Source of the DNA: Rhynchosporium graminicola
Taxonomy: Eukaryota > Ascomycota > Leotiomycetes > Helotiales > Ploettnerulaceae
Reading direction: 5' to 3'
Length of the DNA stretch: 64,000 bases
NCBI GenBank assembly: GCA_900074885.1
Contig: FJUW01000063.1
Location: 1-64,000, forward strand
Below, in pieces: positions 22,248 to 34,526 of this stretch. The notes below the pieces were generated by a model that did no database searches, was not told the origin of the DNA, and was given only the letters and a program-made list of their open reading frames with translations. Position 1 is the stretch's first letter; each line of letters begins with the position of its first letter. The position numbers were made by a program, and so were the translations under genes.

Positions 22248-24842
22248 TCATGCCTGCTTCGCCTTCCACTCCTCGTGCACTTTCTTCTGTCTCTCCCACT
22301 CCTTCCGCAACTTCTTCACCGCACTCTTTGGTACGTCCTCTCCATCTTTCGTCTTGGCGGGTACTCCATCCGCGTCCCACTCACTGTACTTTTCCTTGAA
22401 TTCTACACCCCTGAACATCTCTTGGGGGGTGATCTTCGCCTTCTCGGCTTTCTCTGCCTCGATTCTCTCCCTCTCTAATTTCGCCTTCTCTTTTTGAGCC
22501 AGCCTTTCACGTTCCTTTGACGCTTTCTCTTCTTTTTGGAGAAGGAGTTCGGAGGCAGGGATGAATTTGATAAGTGCCGACTGGCCATCGGTCCTGTCGT
22601 CAAGGTAGACACCGAGGTTCGTGAGATCGTTGTCGCGAATCTGATCGGAGAGGACGAGGATTTCTTTCTTACTAGATGAGGTTGGCGCGAGTTTTCGCAG
22701 CTCGTCGCGCATTCGTGACACGGCACGGAGGTAGGGCATAGCAAGAACTTCTGGGTCAGTGTTACCTGTAGATTCTAGGGATGTGAATTCGGAGTCGATA
22801 TCAGCGGTAGCAAGTTGATCGAGGGTTTCGGAATGGAGGCTTAGGCGCTGCACTTCGGCTTTAACGAACTGATAGACCTTAGCATAGGGGGCAACGGTCT
22901 CCTTCGGCGACGAGTTGGAAGCCGCGGTGTTAACCCAGCCGAGGCCGTTGTAGGGTGGCGAGGCATTGGAATCGAGTCCGAATATGCCCACCATTTTCGT
23001 GACCCAGCGAGCTGCGTCTTCCAGTCCCTTGATGTCAATGTCTGACTTGTGGGTGCCAATGTGGATGTTGACATCCTTGACCAATTCCGAGATAATGCGC
23101 ATTGCACGAGGGGTATCGAATGAGTCAGATAAGGCTGACTTCATATCTGATTGGGCCTTCTCAACGTTTGGTGCGAAGCCTTCACCAGTGCTGTTTAAGG
23201 ACAGGGATTTCAGAGCATCTGCTGGACCGCCAGCTTCTGCGATCAAGGATTTGACAGTGATAAAGAAGTTCTGAGAAGTCAGCAAGCATTTTGCAAGCGC
23301 AGGAGTCCCGTACTTACGTTCACTGTGCTTTCCCAAACCTCAGCCATCGTCCTCATATCCGTAGATATCTCAACACCGTCATTCCACCTTCCCATCAAGA
23401 ACACAACCCTCATTCCTCTCGGTGTATAGTCCTTCAAGGCATCTCTGATTGTCTGGAAATTCTTCAAGGACTTTGACATCTTCGACCCAGATATCGACAG
23501 GTGACCCATATGCATGAAATACCTCACCCAGTTATGTGGTCCATTGCCATGTTCGCAGAAGTAGGCTTCACTCTGTGCAAGCTCGTTGTCATGATGAGGG
23601 AAAGCCAAGTCGATTCCTCCAGAGTGGATATCCATTTCCGACCCAAGTATATCGGCTGCCATCACCGAGCACTCGATATGCCATCCAGGTCTGCCATCTC
23701 CCCACGGACTTGGCCAGACAGGTTCGCCGGCCTTGGACTTCTTCCAGAGAGCAAAATCCCCTGCACCACGCTTTCCACCAACATTCTTCGACAAAGATCC
23801 CTCTCCTTCCTCTTGTAATGCCTTGTCGTTCTTGCTGTCCGGTCGCAAACGGGCATATGGATTTCCCGCTTTCTCGAAAGCTGCAATATCAAAATAAACC
23901 GATCCCTCGGTCTCGTACGCAAATCCCTTCTGGATAATCTTCTCCACAAAATCCGCAATCTGGGGAACATAAGTCGTGACGCGTGTAATCACTTCCGGTC
24001 GCAAAACATTCAGCGCATCCATATCACCCATAAATTGATCCTCCCAATATTTCGTAACATCTGTGAATATCGTGTGATCTTTACCATCGATGGACTCCTT
24101 GTACAGCGAGTCTAGATATGGCAGAAGTACCTCGTCCGCCCCCCCGAACACCTTGTTTTCTCGTATGGCTGTTGAAGCTGCTGTCAAATTCGCCAGATGC
24201 ATCTTCATCTTGGCTTCAGCATCTCCTGGCTTCTCTCCAGTCAAGGATCCTCCAGCCAGAACCTTCCCATAGGCAGCATCTCTCCGTTCAGTGTAATTGC
24301 TCGGGCTTAGCTCTCCATCCTTCAGCAATTCCGGCAGATTCCCTTCTGCATACGATCGAAAAGCTGTCGCAGCCAATTTTGAGAGGTCTGATTCGGAATA
24401 CGTCTTTGCCTTTTCCAGCTCTAGCAGTCTTTGTCTCCTTGCCTTCAGAATAATCTGCAGAAGTCAGAATAGCTCTCCTCAACTATACATTCCTATCTGA
24501 GAAACTGACCTTGTCATCCACATCCGTAATATTCATAACAAATTTAACCTCGTACCCAAAGTAGTCCCTCATGATCCTCCGTATGATATCCGTTGAGACA
24601 TAATTCCTCGCATGCCCCAAATGCGAGTGATCGTAGACTGTAGGTCCGCAGGCGTACCATGATACCTTGCCCTCTTCTTTTGAGATGAATGGGACTGGCG
24701 CGCCGGGTTTCAGCGAGTTGTGAATTTTCAATTGTTCCATCTTAGTAGAGAATGTGCGGAGGCTCCGTGAGGTCTGTAGAACGTTTGTCTTTGGGCGTGG
24801 GGAAGAAATGCGGATGCAGATGAAGTTCGAGGAACGGAGCAT
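22248..24842 (-). CDS. Cysteinyl-tRNA synthetase
   Basis: Model: complement of join(22248..23270, 23318..24454, 24510..24842), 830 aa; introns of 47 and 55 nt have GTAAGT and GTCAGT donors and TCAG/GCAG acceptors and fall between codons. Class I synthetase charging tRNA-Cys. C65 in YACGPTVYD and the HIGH-type HLGH (74-77) are in exon 1; WHIEC, HHDNE (zinc-site region) and KMSKS (436-440) are in exon 2. The C-terminal third carries the anticodon-binding helices and a charged Lys/Glu/Arg-rich tail as in eukaryotic cytosolic CysRS. Residues 1-34 are Ser/Arg-rich with almost no acidic residues, like a mitochondrial presequence; M35 begins the conserved protein in a better Kozak context. One gene may therefore serve both compartments. 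Confidence 0.95.
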
Positions 24843-27195
24843 TCAGTCGTTGCGCATCTATTTCGTAGAGAATGTGGGAGAGTTTTTATGTCTGAAACTC
24901 TAACTGTGCTTCGTCTGACCTGTGGTTTCGGGATATGAATAGAAATCCGGAAGAGGCTGAGGAATTTCGCATTGAGTCAACAAAGGCGGGGAAAGGCCAC
25001 AATTCGGCAGAATCCTTGTCAGCCTTGGCAACGCGGGTCGCAGCCTCGTCTACGTTGTTTACTTCTGTACTGATATTGATAAGATCTTCATGAAGTCCAA
25101 ATCTATAGCCGATTGATCTGTCAATCCATCTGAAGATAGCATGGTAGAAAATTCAACTATTGTGGTTGACTTGAAACAATTTAAGTGTCAGCCATTATCA
25201 TGCTGAAATAGTATCGATGTGCTCATGAGACAGAAGCCGGCTAGCGATAGACAACTTTTGTGTCTTCATAAGTTGAAGGAATGCATTACATTCGTTTCGA
25301 CGGTATAGTCCAGAGAAGAGTAAGTCTACATCATCTGCATGTGAAGGGCGCGAACTCTACGTTTGAGAGTGACGGCTGTACATGGGCCTGGGCAAGATTT
25401 TATCCCACCAAAAGTAGATTAAGCCCTCACCGTGGTAACTACAGGAGGATGCGATGCAGTATGCTTAGTCTGCAGAATCTGCTTTGACTCGGAGATAGAG
25501 CAGGTCATAATCCATCCTCTAGTTCTAGGAGAAATGGGTTTTCAAAAGGTCGTCAAATGCTGATGGTGAGGATCATTGGAGGTGGCAGAAGCCGCACACC
25601 TGTTTCTTGGAGCCTGTCGGAGATGCGATTTTTTTGGTTGTCAGAAAGCGCTGGCGTCTGTAATCCGGACTCATTTCAACACTCGTGTCAGCAGCAATCC
25701 TACTATGTCAGTGATAGTAAGATTAAGTCGTAGGCTCAAAATGAAGCTCCAGAACCTGTGAAACTCCAAACAGGTTCCATAGGTCAAAGATGTAATGCAG
25801 TGTTTCGAAATTCTGATGTTGGCTGGCAAGGATGACCGATAGTCGAGAATACTTACTGTGCTGCGAGCGCCAGCACGAAATAATGAAAGCCTCCGTATCG
25901 AACCATTAGTCAAATATGAAGATTGACTATTAAGTGGTCATAATTGAAGAGGCGAACAAGTCAATAATCAATCGTTCACAACCTTCACAACTTCGGAGAT
26001 CTTAACATATAGTCGCTAAATAACTTCTACTTGTAATAACTCTCGACAGAAGCACTCCTCCTGATAATAGTTGGATGATCCAGGGTATTCCAGAACCAAG
26101 TCTAAAACCCGACTTTTGGCTGTAGAGATGGCCTTTGGATGGGACATGGCATTTCATGCCTATCAGTACGATCCTATGCTTGCCAGATACCAAGCGGCTC
26201 CGAAAGGCCATACCAAGAGTCTCGAGAACACAACGGCGAACCACACCATGAGGCAAAGTCGGGACATGAACTACTAGCCGGAGCTGCCTCCTCTCGGGCT
26301 TTCAAGTAATTCGAGGACAATCAGCGGAGAAATAGTGAGCAAAGAGGCGATTATTTTTCATCTCTAGAAATATGAAATCATCATAAAAATGTGAAAACTT
26401 CAATCTAATTCCCCAAAGGCAACCCAGTTTCCCACGCATTCGCCAAAGGACTTCTTATCGGTCACGTAGGAGCCGAAGTCAATAAACTTATCGAATCGAA
26501 AGGCCTGAACAGTATAGATAGACAGAAGGCAAAGAGATGTATGAACAGCATCATATGAGGGGAGAAAGTGCCGAGAAGTATGATCCGTGAGTTCTGCTCA
26601 TTATATGGAGAAGAGGGTTTGAAAGGAAGCTGATAAGAGAGATATTGGAATCAATATGCGCCCCCGAGACATCTTGAAAGATACGAGCACCATCATTGCT
26701 ATCAAGAGGGAGAGGGTATAGTATGATGAAGGGCATTGAGTGGAGGGCTTGGACCGGGATGATGTTTGTTGTCGTTGTAGAAATGTCGATGACAAAGTGT
26801 AACATATGTAAACAATGTAAAATGTAATTTCAGTGCAGGTTCCAAGGCCTGACAATGTAGCATACGATTGAATGTTAGATAACTAAGTAGATAAGAAAGT
26901 GATATCTACATCATGTAGCATTTCCTGGCAGTGGGGGGTTAATAGTATTCATAATGTCAAAGAATTAGGGGAGGGGGGGGGTTCCGAGCTACCGACGTAC
27001 AGTACCGTTGCTATCATGAATGCCAAGCCATCTCTAAGTCAATAGCTCGAGGCCAACTTGCCTAACCCTCAACACTCCCAACACTTCCCATCCCACTCAT
27101 AAAACTATACACCTACGACGACCGAAACACCACATCTACATTTCGAACCTAGAAACCAGATATCCAACTCCTCAAAACGTACCCCGAACAGTACA
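24843..27195. other. Intergenic region between divergent genes
   Basis: Holds the promoters of the CysRS gene (minus) and the M18 peptidase gene (plus). Short frames of 60-84 codons occur on both strands without domain signal. There is a G run at 26970-26981. I see no RNA gene or transposon. Confidence 0.5.
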
Positions 27196-29197
27196 ATGGT
27201 TCGCAACGGCACCAACTCCCTCCGCGGAAGCGTATCTACACTATCCCTCCGACCCAAGGCCGAAACGGACAACGAACGCGCAGGTCGTGAGCGGATTGCA
27301 GAGCTCGAAGTACAACTTGCCGCCGCAGAGAGCAAGATTACAAGACCAGTGCTCAACGCACCGGCCGTGAATCAGCAGACGGGACATGGAAGAGTGGTGA
27401 AGACGCTAAATATGAACCCTCCTCGATTGGACTCGTATGGCATTCCTACGCCTGCCTTTTTACCATACACCGCAGGGGACGCGCCAATTGGAGAGACTAT
27501 GGAGGAGATGATACATAGATATCGGCGATCGTGTGAAGACAGTATGCAACAAATGCGCCAGGAATCCAATGCTCTCGAAGACACATTCCAGGGGAAATCC
27601 AGATGCAAGAGCTTGTTTGAAAAGTTCAACGAGAGCAGACAATTTCCAAGGGCAAGCTTGATATCAAATGGACTAAAGAGGGAAGGAAGCACGCTCAAGG
27701 CCCCCGAGGCTTATTGCCAGCCTTTCTGCGACTTCTTGAGCGGGAATCCTACAGTCTTTCATGCTGTTGATTACTTTGAGTCTAAACTAGAGAAAGCTGG
27801 TTTCACGAAGGTATTTTTACTCCGGTTCCTTATTTCGTGAGTGAGTTGCTAACTCTTACAGCTCTCCGAACGTAAAGCGTGGACCGAGGGTCTGAAGGTG
27901 GGAGGAAAGTACTTTACGACCAGAAACGGAAGCTCTCTTATCGCCTTCACAGTCGGCGGTGGCTATAACAGCGGGAATGGTGTCGCTATGGTCGCAGGTC
28001 ACGTCGATGCACTAACTGCTCGCCTGAAGCCGGTCAGCACCAAGAAGACGACTGCTGGATATGTCCAGCTCGGTGTTTCGCCATATGCTGGAGGTTTGAA
28101 CACTACATGGTGGGACCGTGATCTTGGTATTGGAGGACGGGTGCTTGTAAAGGACCCAGACACAGGAAATATTGTCACTAAATTGGTCAAGCTGGGCTGG
28201 CCAAGTACGTTGCCCCATCACACCTTTGATCAGTACTGACCTTACAGTTGCCAAAATCCCGACTCTCGCACCTCACTTCGGTGTTGGCATGCTTGGAACG
28301 AACAACCCCGAGACGGAGGCAGTCCCCATTATTGGGCTTGATGACGACCACAGCTCATCTACTGAGGAGTTCAAGAATCAGACTCTTGGAGGTGTTGGTA
28401 GCTTCACTGCTACTCAGCCACCCAAGCTTGTCAGAGCCATCGCTGGAGAGCTCAGTATTCAAGACTACTCTTCTATCGTCAACTGGGAGCTTGAGCTCTA
28501 CGACATCCAACCTGCCCAGTGTGGTGGATTGGAGAAGGAATTCATCTTCGGAGGCCGCATCGACGACAAGATCTGTTCATGGGCCGCTATCGAGGGTCTG
28601 CTCGCAACCGAGACCACCTCTGACAAGGATGGTCTGATCAAACTAGTCGGTGTTTTCGACGACGAAGAAATAGGATCGCAGCTCCGTCAAGGCGCCAAGA
28701 GCAACTTCCTCCCCAGCGTAGTCGAGCGCATCGCCGAAGCCTTTTCCAAATCTGGATCAAGCGCCAACATCCTCTCCCAGACCTACGCGAACTCCTTCCT
28801 CATCTCCGCAGACGTCACGCACGCTGTGAACCCCAATTTCCTAGGCCGCTACCTGGAGAACCATGCTCCGAGACTCAATGTAGGCATGGCTATCGCAGCG
28901 GACTCGAACGGACATATGACTACCGACTCTGTCTCGACTGCTCTGCTTACGCGTGTAGCTGAGAAGTGTGGTAGTAAGCTCCAAATTTTCCAGATCCGCA
29001 ATGATTCCCGAAGCGGCGGAACCGTTGGACCAATGCTTAGTTCTGCGATGGGAGTTAGAGCTATCGATGCTGGTATTGCTCAGTTGAGCATGCATAGCAT
29101 TCGTGCGACTGTTGGGTCCAAGGATCCAGGTCTGGGTGTCAAGTTGTTCAAGGGCTACTTTGATCATTTTGAAAGTGTTGACACGGAGTTTGAGTAG
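27196..29197 (+). CDS. Aspartyl aminopeptidase, M18 family
   Basis: Model: join(27196..27810, 27862..28204, 28248..29197), 635 aa. Introns of 51 nt (GTATTT donor, CTAAC branch site, ACAG acceptor) and 43 nt (GTACGT, CTGAC, ACAG); the second splits an Ile codon and restores the conserved IAKIPTLAPHFG. Catalytic features of M18 metallo-aminopeptidases: H252 in AGHVDA, acidic GGRIDDK, E459/E460 in DDEEIGS, and C-terminal H602 in SMHSIR. The family removes N-terminal Asp/Glu and includes vacuolar Ape1/Lap4 and cytosolic DNPEP/Ape4 types. The peptidase domain starts about residue 165 (FCDFLSGNPT); the 160-residue N-terminal extension, with a predicted coiled-coil stretch (ERAGRERIAELEVQL), is longer than usual and may be regulatory or targeting. 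Confidence 0.92.
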
Positions 29198-29844
29198 AGG
29201 GATGGGGCTTCAAGCCAAGGGGCTTGGTTGTACCCTAGTTGTACACTAGAGGGGATAGATGTCTCTCGCAAGAATTTCTGTTTGGAGTGAAAGCGGCGAG
29301 TCTCGTTGAATGGACCTAGATTGTCTACATTACCGTTCCGTAAACTGACCTATGAAATGGGCCTCGACATGAGACTTTCCACTGTGTATCCTTACATTGT
29401 GTAACGCTACTCTATATCGTGTGATCTGTATGTCTCTCCATCTTTTCCAGTTCCCGGAAGCCGATGAGATTTGATATCTCAGTGACGCACACGATATCCG
29501 CTGTCCCAAACAACTTCCAGACCTCCCCGATGCAGGAACGACACGTGGTTTAATATGTAGATACAGTGCGGCATACATGCGGAAGCTGAGAGCTATTTCG
29601 AGTTCACTTTGATGACCGTCTGCCTTAATCCTAGGCTTTTAGCGGGGATGTAACCGTGATACAGAAACGATGGAGAATTCATGTGGCACGGGCAGCTTGA
29701 TCGAAGAGACTCGGACCAGCAACGAGTAAATGTATATGAACGATTTGAAGATTCATGAGGATCGATCATTTATGTACTTGATAGATAACTGCATGCTCAT
29801 TATGCACCCTTTTGTATATTCTATAGCGACCTCAAACAAAAACC
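29198..29844. other. Intergenic region
   Basis: About 650 bp between two genes on the same strand, expected to hold the peptidase 3' UTR and the transcription-factor promoter. No coding or repeat structure seen. Confidence 0.5.
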
Positions 29845-32800
29845 ATGCTTTGGGAGTATAGGTATCATCACGTGCAATACATGTATGGAAGCTTTAGACG
29901 AAGTGGCAACTCCACATCCCCATTCCCCTCCCGCTCCGCATCCGCGTTCCCGGATCCCGCTCCCAGCAATCACGAGCACGAGTCAGAATATACTCCAACG
30001 TCCACCTCGTCGTGTCACTACACCACATCTTATTCGATCGACCAACATCCCAACACCACCAACACCCACAACCTCGGTCACGTCCACTCCTCCTATTCAG
30101 GGGGGACTCTTACCGCTGCTACCCAGGCCAGTACCCAGGCCAGATTCATGAAGATGATGGACGTCCCTGGTGATAGTAAGAGTGGTAGTAGCAGTGGCAT
30201 CCTGCAAGGTAATGTAAAGCTCCCGGGGGCCCAGGGAAGTGGCAGCGGCAGTACCAGTACAGGCAATACGAAGCGGTTGTTGAAAGCCGATGCTGCGAAA
30301 CCTAAACCTCTTCCTAATCTCACGGGCTCACGCTTTCAATGTCCGAAATGTCCGAAGACGTTCAGTCGGATCGAGAATCTCACGAGGCATCAAGCGAATC
30401 GTAAGTCTGTCTGTCTATGTTGAGCTTAGATTAAAGTGAGACGTGATATATGTGAGCCGAGTTGACCAGTTCATCCAGACGAGGATGTGGGCAAATTCCC
30501 CTGCGTTATCTGTAAGAAACGCTTCACCCGAAGTGATCTCCTCAATCGCCATCGTCGGATCCATGGACCCCCAGGTCAAGCAGATAGCAAATCTCACTCT
30601 CAATCCCTCGTGACGAATGATTACGTTTCGTCCTCTCCAGACCAGAGAGCTTTTGGCGATCTGGTTCATCGTGATGATCGCAGCTCAGCTTCGCGAGATG
30701 GGTCCAGTTCCTTGGGAACCGCTTCTCCTGCTATCGGATATCAGCACATGCCGCAACAAGCATATCAACAACCCATTCAGACAGTATATCAGCACATCTT
30801 ACAGCCAGGTCCCGAACTGCATCACCAGGCGACTACTCAAGGCTTGACTAGCTTGATGGAAGCTGCTCTAGCACCGCAGGATTCCATCGCTTTCACGCCA
30901 GCGGAGAACATCAACCCGACATTATGGGATGGCTTCATGAGACTTGGTGAGAATGCCAACATGTATATGGGTTCTTACGACGCAGATATGTCATGGACAC
31001 TAGATTACCTGCCATCGGAAAATTCACCAAGTTACCTCTACGACCATGATATGTTGACTGGTTTCGAAGACTTTGCTGAGAATCCATATCAATATCAATC
31101 AATGCAATATGAGCAACAGGCATCAGCTGTAGATGATACGGAAGATGCGGAAGGAGAAGATGAGGATACGACGGACTGGCCAGACAAGATCGAGAAACCT
31201 GAAGCACCACTAAGGTTCGCACCTCGGGTTGTTCCGATACAAAATCGGCCGTTCTCGTGGCAGGTAGTTGTGGATGAGGCGAGATCAAGTGGATTGTCTG
31301 CAGCCACTATCCGGCCTATGCACAGTATCAACGATGGACTTCGAGATCTTCTACGTGATACCCTGAACGCGGATAACATTCGCAACGAATTCTCTCGCCG
31401 CGAGATTCTGGACTCTGAGTTCCCGCCAGCAGAAGTACTCGACTACTTTCTGAGGCTGTATGTGAGGTATATACAGCCACGATACCCGGTCCTACACCTT
31501 CCGACTTTTGACATCTATGCTTCGCCTTCTCTTATGTTGATCGCTATGATGTTTCTGGGATCTAGTCATTCGAGTAATGATCGTGGTAGGTTTTCAAGGA
31601 TGTTTCATGAACATCTCAGGATCGCCTGTATGCGGAAACAAGAACTTGAAAAGAAATGGGTGAGTAGCCTTCCAACCCCAGAGATGCCATGCTAATGTCG
31701 CAGCTACGCAACATCGATAACATTCTTACGTACTTCCTTCTGTGCCTGGCTGGTACATGGAGCGGCAGCAAACATTCCTATGAATTCGCCGAGGGTGGAC
31801 GTGGTATCCTCGTCACGGCATGTAGAAGAGCTCGCCTGTTAGATTGTAGACCAATCTCTAGAGTTGAGATTGATCTGTACCAACGACCTGGTAGACCTCA
31901 ACTAGAAGCTGTCTGGCTAGCATGGGTCGAGACAGAAAAGAGGAAACGTCTTGGACTATCCATCTATGTAAGTAACAATAACCAACCATAGGGGTATCAT
32001 CTAATGTGGTAAATAGATCTTCGACTGCCAATATCCAGCCCTCTTCAATAATCAACCCTACGTGTCCAAAGCAGACACCACGAATTGCGTCTTCTCCTGC
32101 TCTGAAGACCTCTGGAAAGCCCACAACCCCGAAGCATGGAAAATGATAGTCGGGCCCCTCGGTCAACCTCCTCTAACATACTACCTTCACGCCCTGAACA
32201 GCTGTCTCCTCCGGAAGTGGATCAACCCCTCTCCACCTATCGTGCAAGTTGGCGAATTTGGCAAAACAGTCCTCATGTATGCCTTGCACACGCATATCTT
32301 CGAATGGCGCCAAAGCACCAGTATGCTCAATCCCACCGGTCTCATGGGACTCGGCAACTCGGCCCACGACATGGGCAACGGATTACGCGAACGCAGGAAA
32401 TGGCTCGTCGACGGTCTCGACTCTTTCGCCGAATGCTACAAAGCGCCTTCGACATCCGTTGCGGCGCAACTTTTGCACCATCTCGGATACGTCTCTCTCG
32501 ATGTCAATTTATCAGACATGCATCTCGTGGCGGGGAGGAGTGCCAACCAAAACGACGGCAAATTCGCCGAGGAGAACTTGAAATTCTGGGCCAATTCCGA
32601 GATTGGGCATGGGACCATGCGACATGTTTGGAACATGCTGGCGCTGTGTCATCATTGTGTGGAATCTGGCTCTGCGGCTGATAGTTCGTATGAGATTGCC
32701 ATCTGTCTTTTCACGGGTGGCATGGTATGTTGGGCCTTTGCGAAGTTGAGGGGTGGTGGGAGGGTGGATGGCATGGCACAGCATGTTGATCAAGTGCGCA

Positions 32801-32895
32801 AAGCGAGTCGGGCGTTGAGGGGCATGGGGTGTTGGAGGATGTGTTCGATGTTTGGGAGGATTCTGCAGGGTTTTGAGAAGGAGAGTGGCCCTTGA
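29845..32895 (+). CDS. C2H2 zinc-finger / fungal-trans transcription factor
   Basis: Model: join(29845..30400, 30470..31659, 31704..31967, 32017..32895), 962 aa; introns of 69, 44 and 49 nt with GTAAGT/GTGAGT donors. The N-terminus is Ser/Thr/His-rich. Two adjacent C2H2 fingers follow: C166-C169-H182-H187 and C197-C200-H213-H217 (CVICKKRFTRSDLLNRH). The first intron lies inside finger 1; splicing at 30469/30470 supplies the last zinc ligand H187, which supports the model. An acidic stretch (about 400) precedes the fungal-specific transcription factor domain (about 480-750; LDYFLRLYVRYIQPRYPVLH, WVETEKRKRLG). The domain pair is common in Pezizomycotina regulators; targets are unknown. M13 is an alternative start. 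Convergent with the bZIP gene. Confidence 0.9.
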
Positions 32896-33710
32896 GCTTT
32901 GGGAACGAGAGATGACTCAGATGAGCGAATGTTCTGGGAGATTCATTCCTACGCTCCGTTGAGATGAGGTCGGGAGTTCAGATGATGTCGGGCTGGGTTG
33001 GTGCGGACAGGTAGTTTTTTCATGGCCGCTGGACTGGCTTATATGGATGGGCTTGGCTCACACTTCCTGCCGTGAAGGGCGGGATGTTGCTGGTTTGGGC
33101 ATACTACAAGAACACTTCCTTACAGTGACGGAACATCTTGCAGGGAGGCAGGTACATGATTCACGCGGCGTTCGATCGGCTGGGGGTTTGCAGGAAAAGA
33201 AGGAATCAACGGAAAACAGCACGGATATATATATATACATATATATATACCAAGGAGGAAGGTTGTGAGGAGTGGGAATTCAGGGGAGGGAGTACTCATA
33301 GGGTGGTCGTCCTCCTAGTGCGTGTATCGCATTTTCTTGCATGTTGAAAGTGATGCGTCTCTTGCATCGGTACTGGATTTCTCTCCGTCGAGCGCCCATA
33401 TCATATCTGTGCACGTTTCGGATTCATTCGTCCTTTTAATTTCTGCATCGGTCGTACTTACTGTCTTTCGTCAATCTTCTTCAGTCTATTCCATGTTTCT
33501 ACTGCGTCGCTTCCCATTCCGTCTCATCCGAAAGCAATCCACAATGAAACTTCCACATCCAAAAGGAAGAGGCAAAATGCAAGATACAAAACGCAGACCC
33601 GAAACCCAATGCTCATCTCCATCCTTCTCTCACACACTCTATATCTCTCTCAGTCAGTCCCAACCCCATCGTTCCTCTCCCTCTCCCCGTCCCTCTCACT
33701 CCCTCTAACC
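32896..33710. other. Intergenic region between convergent genes
   Basis: Contains an alternating TA tract at 33227-33250 and a pyrimidine-rich, CT-dominated stretch from about 33600 that runs into the assembly gap. No gene supported. Confidence 0.5.
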
Positions 33711-34526
33711 TCATCCCTCTCCCTCTTCAACCTCCTCAACTCCTCCCCCTTCCCCTCGCCCTCCCCCCCATCCCNNNNNNNNNNNNNNNNNNNNNNNNNN
33801 NNNNNNNNNNNNNCCATCCCCCTCATCCCCTTCCCCCTTCTCCCTCCCTCTCCCCCCCCTCTTCTCCCCCGGCCCCATAATCAAGCCCTTCAAGAAGCGA
33901 TTCTCGGTCTCCAACTCCCTGATCCTCATCTCCAGCTTCTCGAGGGCCATCTTCTTCTCCCGCGCCTGGCTTTCGAGCGTCTGCTCGCGCTGCTTCTTCT
34001 TGGCCCGGAAACGGGCGGATGCGGCTGTGTTGCGGAGACGTTTGAGGTCGGCTTCCGGGTCGTGGTCGGAGGAAGGCGGGGAGGTGAGGGGGGAGGTGGA
34101 TGTAGATGTTGAGGCGGGGGGGTAGGTGGGATAGGAGGGGCAGGTTAGTGATGTTGTGGTGGTGGAGGGGGAGTGGTAGGTGGGTGTGTAGAGGGCGTGG
34201 GCTTGGGTGTGGTGAGGAGGGGGTTGTTGGGTGTAGATTTGTAGGAAGCTGGGGTGGTGGGTTGAGTTTGCTGATGGCGGGTAGTATGGTCCTTGGGACT
34301 GGGACTGGGATTGGGATTGGGAGTGGGATTGGGATTGCTGGGCTGGGGTCTGGTAGTAATCTGGGTGTTGGTCGTGGTTGTCCATGTTTGCAAACGGGAG
34401 TGGAAATTGCGGGTGTGTATTGTGAAGCTCTCGATTCGGAGTTTGGCTCTGGCTTGGCTCAGGTGTGAATGTGGTTGAGCTTGAGACTGGATTGAGATTT
34501 GATGAAGATGAATGTCCCACGTACAT
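33711..34526 (-). CDS. bZIP transcription factor, CYS-3/MetR-like, with assembly gap
   Basis: 271 codons from the ATG at 34526 (M48 at 34385 has a stronger Kozak context, AAACATGG). The N-terminus is rich in Ser, Gln, His, Pro and Thr, including a Ser-Gln dipeptide run coded by 34300-34350. The basic region has the bZIP signature N166-x7-R174 (NTAASARFR) followed by AKKKQREQ and a short leucine zipper ending TENRFLKGLI. This basic region resembles fungal CYS-3/MetR sulfur regulators and Gcn4-like factors (family knowledge); the role is inferred, not shown. The zipper is near the C-terminus, as in MetR. The last 60 codons are Gly/Glu/Arg-rich and interrupted by a 39-N gap, so the true C-terminus, the stop and possibly the frame beyond it are uncertain. 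Confidence 0.82.
   Translation of the reverse strand: MYVGHSSSSNLNPVSSSTTFTPEPSQSQTPNRELHNTHPQFPLPFANMDNHDQHPDYYQTPAQQSQSHSQSQSQSQSQGPYYPPSANSTHHPSFLQIYTQQPPPHHTQAHALYTPTYHSPSTTTTSLTCPSYPTYPPASTSTSTSPLTSPPSSDHDPEADLKRLRNTAASARFRAKKKQREQTLESQAREKKMALEKLEMRIRELETENRFLKGLIMGPGEKRGGRGREKGEGDEGDXXXXXXXXXXXXXXGWGGGRGEGGGVEEVEEGEG
33775..33813. other. Assembly gap (39 Ns)
   Basis: A run of N inside a CT-rich (GA-rich on the coding strand) low-complexity tract in the bZIP gene's 3' end. The tract itself is the likely cause of the gap. Confidence 0.99.

Noticed and set aside
33322..33708. 128-codon plus-strand frame rich in Ser and Pro ahead of the gap
   Set aside because: It comes from a CT-rich simple-sequence tract; no domain or splice support.
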